Source of the DNA: Symbiodinium natans
Lineage: Eukaryota; Sar; Dinophyceae; Suessiales; Symbiodiniaceae
Reading direction: 5' to 3'
Assembly (NCBI GenBank): GCA_905221605.1
Contig: CAJNDS010002720.1
Coordinates: forward strand, 98,501 to 162,500
Length of the DNA: 64,000 bases
Positions 1-11,069 of the stretch are shown here, one piece after another. Numbering within the stretch: the first letter of the stretch is position 1; every line of letters begins with the position of its first letter. The notes beneath the pieces are model-generated. The model was not told the origin of the DNA and ran no database searches. It was given only the letters and a program-made list of their open reading frames with translations. The position numbers and the translations under genes were made by a program.

Positions 1-2
1 GC

Positions 3-1136
3 CGAAAGTCTGGCGACGCCTCCAGCACTTGGCGCTCCGCCCTCCTCGGCGGCGTCATGGAGAATGGGCGCAGGTTGAAGGTCAACTTCATTGGGCACCT
101 CGAATTCCAAGACGGCAAAGGAAAGGAAGTCACGCAGAGCTACCACGGACGGGCCGCAGTTCACCTCCATGGACTGGTGTTTGCAGACAGTTTAGCCCCC
201 GTGCGTCTCCCCGACAAGGCGAGCGCGACGGTGCCTGAAGAAGGGAACCCTCTGCGAGGCTATGTCCTTGATGGCCAGGCTGGACGCACGGGCAGCGGAT
301 GGCCACAGCACTCGGGCAACAACGAGTATGATGCGGTGCAGGACAAGGTGCGCTTGCGCCACACGGAATTGGACAAGAAGCTCGGCATCAGAGGGTACAT
401 CCCCGAAGTTCTGGATGTGCTGAAGTGCCATCAGGACCTGCAGCTGGACCGTGGCTCCGGCCTCATGCTCAAGTACACCGCCACTTACTTACCGAAGTTC
501 GGCGATGGCCCGGGCAAGGAGCTCATGGACGACGCCAGCAGCGGCTACGGCGCAGCTCGGCGAGTTCTCTTCACATTCCATCCCGGGGAGCCGGAAATGT
601 GGCTTCTTCTTGCCAATCAGACATTTCCGATGTTCTTCATGGGAGGCACGATGCAGCCGATCATCGCACCCCATCCAGGAATGCCGGTGAAGCCGGAGTA
701 CCTCCAACTCTACGAAGCTGCGGACTGGCGCTGCGACATGCCACTGATCGAATACCTGCGGCGGGTCAACAAGAAGGGCGCCATCCTGGAGCATATCCGA
801 AAAGCCTATCTGCAGACGGACCAAAGGGTCCCTCTGCAGGACTTCGCGGTGCGCTTTGAGACCTTCGGGGAAAGGATCATCGCCGCGGAGATGGTCTCCA
901 TGCAGAACGACAAGTTCTACGGGCAATGGATGGCGCTGCGCATTCCGTACAAGCGATTGGAAGATCTCCTGTTGCCGGAGATCGTGCAGTCGGTCCCCGA
1001 TCAGGTGAAGTTTCTCGCGTGCGCCCTGCACTGGGCGCCCGAGCTCTGGCGCAGCGCCCCACGCGTGCGCGAGTACATGGCTCTGCGCGCGCACCGGGAT
1101 GCCTACATTGAGACAGTGGATGACCACTGTCAGCAT
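3..1136 (+). pseudogene. Helitron-like Rep (HUH) region, 5' partial
   Basis: The frame is open from the left edge of the window, so the true start lies upstream; the first internal ATG is at 57. Counting from that ATG, an HLH (HUH-type) metal-binding motif lies at residues 36-38 (bases 162-170). Two tyrosines spaced by three residues (KYTATYLPK, Y140 and Y144, base 474 onward) follow about 100 residues later. In Helitron Rep proteins the HUH histidines bind the metal and the paired tyrosines cleave and join single-stranded DNA during rolling-circle transposition. The frame then runs through conserved-looking sequence to about base 1125 and loses sense there. The continuation (LQAQDFFIQQ, then HLSGELRR) is found first in the second and then in the third frame. 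These two frame changes in 50 bp, just before the helicase part, suggest a broken gene. The Helitron call rests on motif order plus the linked Pif1-type helicase; a related rolling-circle replicase is the main alternative. Confidence 0.6.
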
Positions 1137-1159
1137 GCTCCAGGCGCAGGATTTCTTCA

Positions 1160-2579
1160 TCCAGCAAGCACCTCTCAGGAGAGCTGCGGCGTGTGGAGGC
1201 TGTCGCCGTGCCCCGGAGTATCGCGGACCTTTTCGAAGAGAGGTTGGACGACCTCGTCTTCGCCGCGGAGCAAGCCACCTTCGAGCGCAACGTCAACCAG
1301 CGGGTGGACCAAGCCTTGCGACTTCGGGAAGTGGAGGACGAGCAGGAGTACGAGCGCTTGGCAGGCATCATTGAGGAGCATGGCTCCAGGGTCGCTTGCT
1401 CCGGCGCTCCGGGCACAGGCAAGACGGCCGTCCTGGACCGTTGCATCCGGCGGGCCCAGCAGCGGGGAGCGCGCGTGCTCATTGCTCTCCCGACTGCGAC
1501 TGGCGTCCAGCGGGCGCGTGTGAAGCAGCGCCATCCGGATGCGGAGCTGGACACGTGCCACGGCGCCTTCCTGTTCCACAAGCCGCTCGCGGAGGCCATG
1601 GGCATCATGAGCTGCTATGATCTCATCGTCATAGACGAGGCGCCGCAACTCTTTGAAGAGCGCTTCGACCGCCTCGACGAGATGTGGATGGCTGCAGGGA
1701 AGGCGCCATGTCTCGTCTTCGCCGGCGACGAATGGCAGCTGCCTCCACCGGACCACACCAAGCGGAGTTTGGTCAGGCATCCCAAATGGAACCTGGTCCG
1801 CAAGATCGAGCTCCACCACATCTGGCGTCAGCATGAAGACGATCTTCTGCAAAGCAAGTTGACCTTCCTTCGCAAGAATCGGCCCACGGGCACGGAAGGA
1901 AGCACTTTCGTGCGGGACCTGTGCCGCAACCACAAGGCCTGGTCCGGGCACCACCGGCCGAGAGCAGAGGACATCCAAGCGCTCATGGAGAGGACGGCCG
2001 GGGACACGACGGTCATCACCTGTACTCGTCGTGGCGCTGCGCTCGTCAACGCCCTGGCCCAGGAGGTGCTCTTCAAGCGCGCAGGTCAGCCAGCCTTGGG
2101 GCGCGTTGCTGCCGACTGGGAAAGCAACCCTGCGAACTATGACGAGGACACCGGGGTCCTCCTGGACCGTTGCCCCGAGCCATTGGCAGCTCACCCTCTA
2201 CGTTGGCCTCCGAGTCCGACTCACACGCAACATGGACAAGGCCCATGACTTCGTGAACGGCATGGCAGCCACGGTCCTGAGCTTCGACCCACGCTACAGT
2301 GCACTGATCGTGGAGACCGAGACCTCGGAGACTCTCTGCGTCTATCCTGTCAGTGACGACAACGTCCCAGATGGCCACGTGACGTACCATCCCGTGCGCC
2401 TCGGGTACGCGGATACGGTGCACAAGTTCCAGGGCGCAGAACTGCGCCATGTGACCTTCTGGCCAGATTGCCCTGGATGCCCCGCTGCAGGGTACGTCGC
2501 ACTTTCCCGCGTTCGGCGCGATTGTGACTACCTGCTCGGAGGCTGCGTGGCTGCGGAGCACTTCGTGCCGGCCATGTGA
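1160..2579 (+). pseudogene. Pif1/Helitron-type SF1 helicase, frameshifted
   Basis: This is the helicase half of the same gene. The frame beginning near 1160 carries Walker A GAPGTGKT (1403-1426), Walker B VIDEA (D codon at 1634), and motif III FAGDEWQLPP (about 1718-1747). These are hallmarks of superfamily 1B helicases such as Pif1 and the Helitron RepHel. Near 2180-2190 the sense frame shifts. The rest reads LYVGLRVRLTRNMDK, then HKFQGAE (motif V) and GYVALSRVR (motif VI, arginine finger), ending at the TGA 2577-2579. In Helitrons this helicase unwinds DNA during rolling-circle transfer. All core motifs survive, so decay is recent or the breaks are sequencing errors. No Helitron 3' hairpin with CTRR was found downstream with confidence. 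The base composition is GC-rich and free of the telomere-like repeats that fill the rest of the window. Confidence 0.65.
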
Positions 2580-3212
2580 ATATTTTCGTTTGTGCCGGAT
2601 ACAGGGGCGAATCCCTACGTTTCACTTCCGTGCTCTCCAAGGACGTCCCTTGCTCGCTGGGCAAATGCACACGCTTATGTATAGATGTGCATCCTAAGAT
2701 ACCAGATACACCGTTCGTCAAGCAATGTGCTTCTGCGCCCGCAGAGTAGTGGCACTTCACCTTGTCGCGACGACAGGCTGCGACTCCGGACAGAAAGGCG
2801 AGCCGCAGTGCACAAAGCCAGCGTGTTCGCGCTTTTCGAGTCGCTCGTGCGCTTCCTGAGCAAAAGGCTTCGCTGTTCGTGCTCTTAGCGACTGCATGAC
2901 TGCATGTATTCTCTAGACTGTTGCGCCTTTGCTCCAAACCCGTTGCCTACAGAGCCGTGCCAGAGCCGCGCTGCTTGCTGTTGCTGTTTCAACTTGTTAG
3001 CGCAAGACAGGGGCCGTTCTGCCAACTTGTGGTACGCGACCCACCACGTGCTGGAAGGGTTGCAGCGCCTCATCTGCATTTAAAACGTGTGGATTTTTTT
3101 TTGGCTGGCTTGGCTTTGGCTGGCTCCGGTTTGGGTTCGCAGTGAGTTGTGATTGGGTGGCCTTGGGGTGGGCATGTCTGCATACTAATGCGTTCAGCTG
3201 ACCCGTGCTACA
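2580..3212. other. Non-repetitive spacer without a recognised gene
   Basis: Unique sequence between the helicase stop and the first telomere-like array. Reading frames are short, overlap on both strands and show no family motif. I see no gene, RNA gene or terminal repeat here. It may be the 3' flank of the Helitron-like element. Confidence 0.5.
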
Positions 3213-4270
3213 CCCTAAACCCTAAACCCTAAACCCTAAACCCTAAACCCTAAACCTTAGACAAGCCTTTTGGAATCGAGCTCCTCAACCCAAGCGCTCC
3301 AGAGGTCCGGCACGCAGCAGCGGGATGTGGGGCGGGTGAAGGAGCGGAGGCCAAGGGGTTGGGTTTAGGGTTTAGGGTTTAGGGTTTAGGGTTTAGGGTT
3401 TAGGGTTTAGGGTTTAGGGTTTAGGGTTTAGGGTTTAGGGTTTAGGGTTTAGGGTTTAGGGTTAGGTTTAGGGTTTAGGGTTTAGGGTTTAGGGTTTAGG
3501 GTTTAGGGTTTAGGGTTTAGGGTTTAGGGTTTAGGGTTTAGGGTTTAGGGTTTAGGGTTTAGGGTTTAGGGTTTAGGGTTTAGGGTTTAGGGTTTAGGGT
3601 TTAGGGTTCAGGGCTTAAGCTTAGGGTTTAGGGTTTGGGGTTTAGGGTTTTAGGTTTAGGGTTTTAGGTTTAGGGTGTAGGGTTTGGGGTGTATGGTTTG
3701 CTGGCGGAGTTTTTGGGTTTGGGCATGTAGGGGTGGTTGCTAAGGGTAACTTGGGGTGCTTAAGGCCTCAGGGCTCAGGGCAATTCGGGTTTTCTTTGAG
3801 GCCATGTAGGGTCTTAGGTTTAAATGTTCCCCCTTATACTAACAGTCCTTAATAGGGATTATAGTACCCGCTACTATAATCCCTATAATGGACCGTTGAT
3901 GTGTGAGGGAACATCCCAAGTCTTAGGGGTTGCAGGCAGAGACGGATTGAGGGCTTTAGGGTTGAGGGTGAGCAGGTCAACCGTTGCTTCATGGGGTTAG
4001 GGTTTAGGATTTAGGGTTTAGGGTGTCGCTCCGAGGTCTGTGATAGCTTGACTTACTGCTTCTTCGCATGGAATCAGGGAATCCGGTGCCCTACATAGTC
4101 CCTCATAGGTTAATGTAGGGGGACCGCTAAAACCCCAAACCCTAAGCCTACTTTTCTATAAAGAACTAGGAGGTTGAAGGAGCCCTCCCTTAATCTCGTG
4201 AGCCTTTTTTGAGGGGAGGTTGTGAGCTTTTAGGGTTTAGGGTTTAGGGTTTAGGGTTTAGGGTTTCAGG
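3213..4270. repeat. Telomere-like arrays, CCCTAAA then TTTAGGG
   Basis: Six CCCTAAA copies (3213-3255) are followed by an exon-sized island (about 3258-3360). Then comes one of the longest TTTAGGG arrays of the window, about 35 copies from 3361 to 3607 with a single unit missing a T near 3461. After that the repeat degenerates (3608-3690). A short TTTAGGG run recurs at 4228-4266. The facing orientations form an inverted pair around the island, which could fold back. The MITE-like hairpin at 3824-3914 lies in the degenerate part. Confidence 0.9.
3824..3914. mobile_element. MITE-like hairpin, TTCCCCC family, copy 1
   Basis: The left end reads ATGTTCCCCCTTATACTAAC and the right end TGTGAGGGAACAT, an imperfect terminal inverted repeat. 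The centre is a near-perfect palindrome around CCCGC (GGGATTATAGTA facing TACTATAATCCC, 3855-3883). Related copies are at 20081-20394, 26403-26495 and 28841-28893. At about 90 bp with no coding capacity it fits a miniature inverted-repeat element. No clear target duplication is visible. Confidence 0.65.
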
Positions 4271-4649
4271 TAAAACGCCGTCAGGTTGTCTTTGGAACCT
4301 CAAGGCCTCAACCGTCAGCAGGTTTATGCTGGGTTGGAAACTAGGAGCCTCAGCCCTCCACCAGCGAAGCCAGCGAAGCCAGGTACATGGCCCGATATGC
4401 CGCCATTCCCTCCACATCCTCTGCGCGCCATCCCAGTCGTGTTTTTTTCAGGGTTTTGGCTTGGGGTTTAGGCCAGGACCCTTCGCCGGACCCGCAAAAT
4501 GCCCAGGAGCTTGAGCTTCGGGTTGCGCTGTCATGTCGTCTTATTGACAAACCCTCATTCAAGGTCCTCAACGAAGAGTCTTCAACCCTGGTGCCTAGCA
4601 AGCGCGCTGTGCTTGAGCGCAGAGCGAGCGAGCGAGACGGAGAGAGAGA

Positions 4650-4685
<36 letters not shown>

Positions 4686-4905
4686 ATGAGAAAGAGAGCT
4701 ACTTAGGTTGCCGCAATAGGTTAGGATTTCGTGGCGTGATCAAAGGGCATACGTTTCAAACCATGCTCATATCATCCTGCTCACCACGCTCCCTATGCCT
4801 TTCTTGCTTGCAGTACCCAGTCTCCTTCAAGCTCGGAAAAGAAGTTCTCCTGGTGCCTGACGAATCTGGCATGAAAAGATCCGGGGGAAGATTCCTCGGA
4901 CATTC
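4271..4905. other. Mixed unique sequence with an (AG)n tract
   Basis: Non-array DNA containing a purine microsatellite (GAGAGA, about 4640-4685). Overlapping frames of 60-140 codons exist on both strands, but several read through the (AG)n tract as Arg-Glu repeats and none carries a recognisable domain. I see no supported gene here. Confidence 0.4.
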
Positions 4906-5028
4906 ACTTTGTGGTACTTTACCGTAACTTTAGATCCTTACCTTTTTTTTGGGGTTTATTGGGTTTCTTATTACGGTAGCTAAAAGTTTCATTTACAGCT
5001 ACCCTCCTGAGTGCAGCCAAGTTCAGGT
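4906..5028. repeat. Dispersed 120-bp repeat, copy 1
   Basis: The stretch from ACTTTGTGGTACTTTACC to GTGCAGCCAAG recurs at about 20,103-20,216 with scattered changes. Its ends hold an internal inverted repeat (ACTTTACCGTAACTTTAG facing CGGTAGCTAAAAGT). The second copy lies inside a composite MITE-like element, so this copy is probably a fragment of the same family. Confidence 0.6.
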
Positions 5029-5096
5029 TAGACTGGGATGTCTTGAAGGCACCTCCCCAGCCTACACAATTCAAGGCCCTGAAACTCTCAAGACAC

Positions 5097-5250
5097 CCCA
5101 AACCCGATACAAACCCGATAGAAGCCCTGTAGAAACCCCATATAAACCCTGCACAAACCCCATAGAAGCCCCAGAAAAAAAACCGACAGAAGCCCGATAT
5201 GCACCCTTTATAAACCCTATGTAAACCCCTGTAGCAACCCTACATAAACC
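5097..5250. repeat. Degenerate ATAAACCC-type repeat
   Basis: A run of 10-13-bp units built on (G/T)ATAAACCC and AGAAGCCC, all in the same orientation. A similar but inverted run (GGGGTTTATA units) lies at about 35,700-35,920. It may be an eroded relative of the telomere-like arrays. Confidence 0.55.
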
Positions 5251-5290
5251 CTCTCTAACCCCCCCCGGAAGCCCGAAATGGGTGAGAGAG

Positions 5291-5351
5291 GTGGCCGACT
5301 TCTTCCAACTCAGCCAGTCGCCCGTGCAGCTGGACCCCACGATGAAGGCAA
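5291..5351 (+). CDS. Candidate internal exon, unidentified protein
   Basis: A unique island preceded by GAGAG and open on the plus strand. It reads VADFFQLSQSPVQLDPTMKA. If spliced after AGCAGG (GT donor) to the AG-preceded island at 6214, the frame continues without a stop. The protein is not recognised. It is the first of a chain of plus-strand islands up to about 19.7 kb that have the same layout as the better-supported ankyrin and S1 genes. The evidence is splice-site and frame logic only. Confidence 0.35.
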
Positions 5352-5384
5352 GCAGGGTGTGCCGAAGGGGTTTGGCAGGCTTAG

Positions 5385-6200
5385 GGTTTGGGGTTTAGGG
5401 TTTAGGGTTTAGGGTTTAGGGTTTAGGGTTTAGGGTTTAGGGGTTTAGGGTTTAGGTTTAGGGTTTAGGATACCCCAAACCCGACAAAACTTCCCTAAAC
5501 CCTAAACCCGAATCCTTAGAACCCCATATCCTCCACCCCAAGCCCTCAATCCTCGACCTTCCCAGCAAGGAGTCACGGAATGAGGCGCCCCAGCAAACCC
5601 CTTTAAAGTGTAAAACCCCTTGCACCGCTCCCCCTCCATTAAAACCGTAAACCCGAAACCCTCAACCCTAAACTTGGCGCTAAGCCCCACCAGAAACATG
5701 CAACCCCCAACCCCCAACCCCCAACCCCCAACCCCCAACCCCCAACCCCCAACCCCCAACCCCCAACCCCCAACCCCCAACCCCCAACCCCCAACCCCCA
5801 ACCCCCAACCCCCAACCCCCAACCCCCCCCCAACAACCCCAACCCCCAACCCCAACCCCAACCCCCCAACCCCCCCCCAACCCCCAACCCCCAAACCCCC
5901 AACCCCCACCCAAACCCCCAACCCCAACCCCCAACCCCCAACCCAACCCCCAACCCAACCACCCACCCTCAACCCGCAAACCCCAACCCCAACCCTCAAC
6001 CTCAACCTCAACCTCACCCTCAACCCTCAACCCTCAACCCCCAACCCCAACCCCCAACCCCCAACCCCCAACCCTCAACCCTCAACCCTCAACCCTCAAC
6101 CCGCAACCCTCAACCCTCAACCCTCAACCCCCAACCCCCAACCCTCAACCCACAACCCACAACCCTCAACCCTAAACCTAACCCCCCCGCAAACAAGACC
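5385..6200. repeat. TTTAGGG array and CCCCCAA minisatellite
   Basis: A TTTAGGG array (5385-5467, with one 8-mer unit) is followed by eroded CCCTAAA sequence. Then comes a nearly pure 7-mer AACCCCC array (about 5700-5830), grading into CCCCAA, CCTCAA and CCCTCAA variants up to 6176. The long Pro-Asn-Gln and Gly-Val-Trp-Leu reading frames over it on both strands are translations of the repeat and not proteins. Confidence 0.9.
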
Positions 6201-6213
6201 TGCAACCTGACAG

Positions 6214-6277
6214 GTTCTGACGGACCGGGTCCGTGCCAAGCTACAGCAGTGGCAGGCCGGAGGAGAGCTGTGGAGAG
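6214..6277 (+). CDS. Candidate internal exon, unidentified protein
   Basis: The acceptor context is CTGACAG and the plus strand is then open, reading VLTDRVRAKLQQWQAGGELW, an amphipathic, helix-like sequence. It joins in frame to the island at 5291-5351 through a GT-AG intron made of the telomere-like block between them. The family is not recognised and the donor end is uncertain. Confidence 0.35.
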
Positions 6278-6314
6278 TTTCGGGTTTTGGGGTGTGTGTG
6301 GGGGGGGGGGGGGC

Positions 6315-6500
6315 ACCCCAAACCCTAAACCCTAAACCCTAAGCCCTAAGCGCAAAGCGCTAAGCGCTAAACCCTAAACCCTAAACCCTAAACCCTAAAC
6401 CCTGAACCCTCAACCCTAAGCCCTAAACCCTAAACCCTAAACCCTAAACCCTAAACCCTAAACCCTAAACACTAAACCCTAAACCCTAAACCCTCAAGAC
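6315..6500. repeat. CCCTAAA array with CGCTAAG variants
   Basis: About 25 units of CCCTAAA. A patch of AAGCGCTAAGCGC at about 6349-6370 creates a small palindrome. A G-run (6300-6313) stands immediately upstream. The array abuts the left end of the inverted-repeat element at 6504. Confidence 0.85.
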
Positions 6501-6503
6501 CAG

Positions 6504-6778
6504 GATAAATAGAAATTGTATGCGTTTCATTACGAGCAGCTCGCCCCATAATCCACCTCAGAAGGCCGAACCCCAAGCCACCCCATCCCAAGCCAGCCCC
6601 AAACTTTCCAGTCCAGTCCCCCCCAGCCCCCCCCCCCCGTCGCGCCTCAACAAAGCAAAACAAAAAACTCGCTCAAAACTTTCGGTCGAAACTTTCGGTC
6701 AAAACTTTCGGTCAAAACTTTCGGTCAAAACTTTCGGTCAAAACTCCGGACCTGAACCCTATACAATTTCTATAAACC
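6504..6778. mobile_element. TIR element, TAGAAATTGTA family, short copy
   Basis: The ends are inverted repeats: ATAGAAATTGTA (6509-6520) on the left and TACAATTTCTAT (6762-6773) on the right. Inside are a C-rich patch and five copies of an AAAACTTTCGGTC unit (6675-6745). The longer element at 43,063-44,648 shares both termini, the left flank CTCAAGACCAGGAT and the ACTTTCG repeats. This copy is therefore best read as an internal-deletion (MITE-like) derivative. It sits between two CCCTAAA arrays. No transposase is visible. Confidence 0.7.
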
Positions 6779-9060
6779 CTCAACCCTAAACCCTGAACCC
6801 TAGGCCTTAGCCCTAAGCCCTAAGCCCTAAGCCCTAAACCCTAAACTCTAAATTGCGGATTCGGGGAATCGGTTATTTGTCAAGCTTCTGTAGCAAGGAG
6901 TGGACGTGTATCAACGCTGGGGTGAGGGTGTAGCGTTAGGGTTTTAGGGTTGAGGGTGAAACCTCAGAAAAGATACCCCAAGCTGTGGACGTTCACCCGT
7001 TTGCCACTAGCATCCAAAACCGGGAGAACCTCCGGCCCTTTACATGCTGAACCTCAGTCTCAAGCTTCGGCCCTGAATCCGAAGACCGAAACAGCTGAAC
7101 AGAACCCCTGAATCCCAAGTCGCTTAGACCCTTAAACCGAAGCCTCGGCACTGAACTCCTCGACTTCCACCGAAACTGCTGAGCTGAACCCTAAACCCTA
7201 AACCCTCAACCCTCAACCCTCAACCCTCAACCCAAGACCCAAAACCCTAAACCCCAAAACCCCCAAACTGCACCCCCTGAACCTCTAAACCCCTGAACCC
7301 CTAACTGAACCCCTAACTGAACACCGAAACCCCTGAACTTCTTGGAGGTGCTGGGCCCAGAGCAGCAGCCCCATGCCTCCGCAGAGGCAGCGAGTGAGGG
7401 TTTAGGGTTTAGGGTTTGGGGTTTTAGGGATTAGGGGTTTAGGGCCTTAGGGGGTTTAGGGTTTAGGGTTCTAGGTGCAGGTGTTTCGAGCTTTGGGCGG
7501 GTGGTATATTTCCAAATCTTGCAAGCTACTGGACTAGTGAATGCTTGGACATGAGATACTGGTTTCTACACCCTAAACCCTAAACCCTAAATCCTAAACC
7601 CTAAACCCTAAACCCTAACCCCTCGCCCCTAACCCCCAGCCCCTAAACCCTAAACCCGAAATCAACCTCAAGCCCCAAACCGCCTGAGTCCAATGCCTTG
7701 GCAGGTCATTCGTGGCCTGCGCACCTTAGCAGCTGCGTGTGAGAGGCCGCCATTCGTGGGAGGATTGCGGTTTAGGGTTTAGGGTTTAGGGTTTAGGGTT
7801 TAGGGTTTAGGGTTTAGGGTTTAGGGTTTAGGATTTAGGGTTTAGGGTTTAGGGTTAGGGTTTAGGGTTTAGGGTTTTGCAGGTTTTTTTGGGTTTGTGG
7901 TTTTTGGGTTTTGGTGTTGAGAATTTTGCGCTTGGGGTGAGGAGTTCATCAGGCTTTGGGCACCGAGGCAGGCTCAGGGGTCTAGAACGCGAAGAAATCC
8001 TGAGCCCTAAGCCGTAAACCCTAAACCCTAAACCCTAAACCCTAAACCCTAAACCCTAAACCCTAAACCCTAAACCCTAAACCCTAAACCCTAAACCCTG
8101 AACCTTAAACCCGAAACCCCAAACCCAAAACCTCAAGCCTTGAAGTGGCCCGAGTTGGGTCTGATCAGAAAAGAGGGTACACGACGGGTTGTAATTGTAA
8201 GTAGGGTTATATGGCCTCCTCATAGTTCACGGTCTTAGGGTTTAGGGTTCAGGGTTTAGGGTTTAGGGTTTAGGGAGTAGGGTTTAGGGAGTCCTAATAA
8301 CAGCCTGAGCTATCACCCACTTACAAAGTTTTCTGAGCAATTGCGTAGCGCTTTTGAACCTGATCCTCAGGCTATAGTCCCTGAGCCTCTACAGAACACC
8401 AGGAAGTAGCCCTAAACCCTAAACCCTAAACCCTAAACCCTAAACCCTAAACCCTAAACCCTAAACCCTAAACCCTAAACCCTAAACCCTAGACCCTAAC
8501 CCCTAAACCCTAAACCCTAAACCCTAAACCCCAAACCCCAAACCCTAAACCCGAAACCCGAAACCCCGAACCCGAAACCCGAAACCCTAAACCCCTGTCG
8601 GCAGAATGCCCACCTACGCGGACTATGCAGCGAGCTTGGACCCGGCACAGGCGCGGGCCCAGGGTTTAGGGTTTAGTGAACCTAAACCCTAAACCTAAAC
8701 CCTCAAGCCTAGACCCTAAACCCTAAACCCCGAACCCTAAACCCTAAGCCCTAAAGCCTAAAGCCTAAATCCTAAACCCTAAACCCTAAACTGAAACCTC
8801 AAGTCCTGATGGGTGCGGCTGAACCCTTTCAGCCGCCGAGCTCTCAAAGCAACCTAAACCACTCAGCCCTGAAACCCTCAGCCCCTAAAGTCTAAGCCCC
8901 AAAAACTTCAAAACTCCTAACCCCCTCGACCCCCTAAACCCTAAACCCTAAACCCTAAATCCTAAACCCTAAACCCTAAACCCTAAACCCTAAACCCTAA
9001 ACCCTAAACCCTAAACTCTAAGCCCTAAACCCTAAACCCTAAACCCTAAACCCCAGCTTG
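6779..9060. repeat. Telomere-like arrays with short unique islands
   Basis: Main arrays: CCCTAAA at 6780-6850 and 7186-7260; TTTAGGG at 7769-7878; CCCTAAA at 8012-8103, 8409-8595 and 8931-9056. Orientation switches repeatedly. Between them are 60-150-bp unique islands. The islands at 7345-7395, 7705-7767 (after TTGGCAG, reading VIRGLRTLAAACERPP) and 8606-8660 (reading MPTYADYAASLDPAQA) look exon-like. No RNA gene was seen. Confidence 0.8.
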
Positions 9061-9063
9061 CAG

Positions 9064-9143
9064 AGGCGCCGCACGAGCGGCTTTTCGGCTACTCGCAGGC
9101 GGTTCCCCGAGGGCGCCGGCCCCTTGCTCTTGAGGAAAGGAAG
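9064..9143 (+). CDS. Candidate internal exon, unidentified protein
   Basis: A unique island after CTTGCAG, open on the plus strand, reading EAPHERLFGYSQAVPRGRRP and onward to EERK before the next TTTAGGG array begins at about 9147. The GC-rich codon use resembles the supported exons elsewhere. The family is not recognised and both borders are approximate. Confidence 0.3.
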
Positions 9144-9146
9144 AGT

Positions 9147-9569
9147 TTAGGGTTTAGGGTTTAGGATTTTGGGTTTAGGGTTTAGGGTTTGGGGTTTAGG
9201 GTTTCGGGTTTAGGGTTTATGTTTTAGGTTTGAGTTTGGAGTTTAGTGCGTGGGGTGTTTGCTCTGTTTTGGGGTTTTGGAGATTTCGGCTTGGGGTTTT
9301 GGGGATTTGCTGTCGGAAGGTCAAAAAAGCCCCGACCTCAAAACCCCAAGCCCTACACCCTAGGCGGGAGCGAAACACCCTAAACCTTACACCCTACACC
9401 CGAAACCCTAAACCCTAAACCGTAATCCTACACCCTAATCCCTAAATCCTAAACCCTAACCCCTAACCCCTAAAGCCTAAAGCCTAAACCCTAAACCCGA
9501 AACCCGAAACCCGAACCCCCCCCCAAAAGCCATAAAAGCCCTTAACCCTAAACCCGCAACCCTCAACCC

Positions 9570-9602
<33 letters not shown>

Positions 9603-11065
9603 AAAAAAGAGCAAAAGAAAAAAAGAAAAGAAAAGAAGCCATAACCCCCCTTAACCCTAAGGACTCTCAAGCCCGTGCCGCGCATGTCCAAGACGCCCTT
9701 GTCCAGGCACGTCAGGGGTCTCCAAGGATTCAAAGGGCTCCAGAACTGGTCCCAAACCCTAGAGGACTCTAAGTTCTTGGGGTTTCGGGTTTAGGGTTTA
9801 GGGCCAAAGTTTGGGGTAAGGGTTAGGGTTGAGGGTTTTTGGTTTGGGATTTAGGGACTTGCAACCGCCACGGACGGGCTCTTCAATGCGAGCTATGGCA
9901 TATTCCTACACCCTGGCCCTAAACCCGAACCCTAACCCCGATTCTTTAAAGCCTCTGACCCGATTTCGGGTTTCAGGGATTCACGGATTCGGGTTTGGGT
10001 TTTTGAGGTGCAGGGTTAAACGGTTCAGGGGTTTTAAACCCTGAAACCCTACAGCCTAAACCCCAAGCCCTGAACCCTAAATCCTCAACCCTAAACCCTA
10101 AACCCTAAACCCTAAACCCTAAACCCTAAACCCTAAACCCTAAACCCCCAAGATCTCCCCAAAAGCCCCCTTGATCCTTCAGTTCCGCGCCGGCCCTCCT
10201 GCGGCCCTTCTTGGCGTGGGCCTCAGCCCATTGAGCTCAACCCCCCTGAAAGCAAGCACTGCATGGAGGGTTTAGGGTTTAGGGTTTAGGGTTTAGGGTT
10301 TAGGGTTTAGGGTTTAGGGTTTGGCGTTTGGGGTTTAGGGTTTGGGGATTGGGGATTGGGGATTTAGAGTTTGAGGAGTTGAGGGTTGAGTGCTTTCGGA
10401 GGTTTAGAGGTTTCGGAGGTTTCGGGAGAGGTTTCAGGGCTTCTACTTGGAGGTCGTGGATACTTCTAACCCCAATGATAACCGTATCGTAAGCCCCCTA
10501 AGTCTCCCAAGTGGAGTTATGAGTAGACTTATCATTAGAGTTATAAGTGCCCGTGAACCTCCAAGTAGGGCTTCTGGGGCTTCTGGGGCTTCAGGGGTTC
10601 AGGGCCTGAGAGAAACCCCATGTTTCGGCATGTACAGTCCTGAGCACGCACCTTGTATGGGATCACTTTTTTGCCTACCGAAGGCGCCTGGAAGACCCCA
10701 AACTCGAAACCCTAAACCCTAAGCCCCAATCCCTAAAGCCTAAGGAGCCGTACTTGGGAGTATCGAAGGTTGATGGTGTCGTAAACATGAACCCTAGAAA
10801 AAAAACCTAGAAACAACCAAAAAAACCTTAAACGCCCCAAAAGCCCTGAAGGCCCTAACTCTGTCCGAGAGTGAAAGTAGAATACGGGAATCATGAGGAT
10901 GTGGGGTTTAGGGCTGCAGGTTCGTGATTGTTGTTGGGTTTCGGGTTTAGGGTTGCGGTCCGGGCTTTTAAAGGGTCTCGGGTTGGGGGCTACTTCTAAG
11001 GTCTTGGTTTAGGGTTTAGGGTTTAGGGTTTAGGGTTAGGGTTTAGGGCTCAGGGCTCAGGGCTT
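9147..11065. repeat. Telomere-like arrays, poly-C/poly-A tract
   Basis: TTTAGGG at 9147-9232; CCCTAAA/CCGAAAC at 9370-9510; a homopolymer pair of about 20 C then 18 A (9569-9608); CCCTAAA at 10087-10149; TTTAGGG at 10267-10325; a mixed array at 11010-11050. The islands between (for example 10,160-10,260 and 10,440-10,690) are unique but carry no domain I recognise. The homopolymer pair is a likely spot for sequencing error. Confidence 0.8.
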
Positions 11066-11069
11066 GTAG

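Noticed and set aside
4387-4927. 100-142-codon plus-strand frames through the (AG)n tract
   Set aside because: Contain Arg-Glu repeats from the microsatellite; overlapping frames are equally open and none has a motif.
5502-6210. Asn-Pro-Gln and Gly-Val-Gly-Trp frames on both strands
   Set aside because: Translation of the AACCCCC minisatellite.
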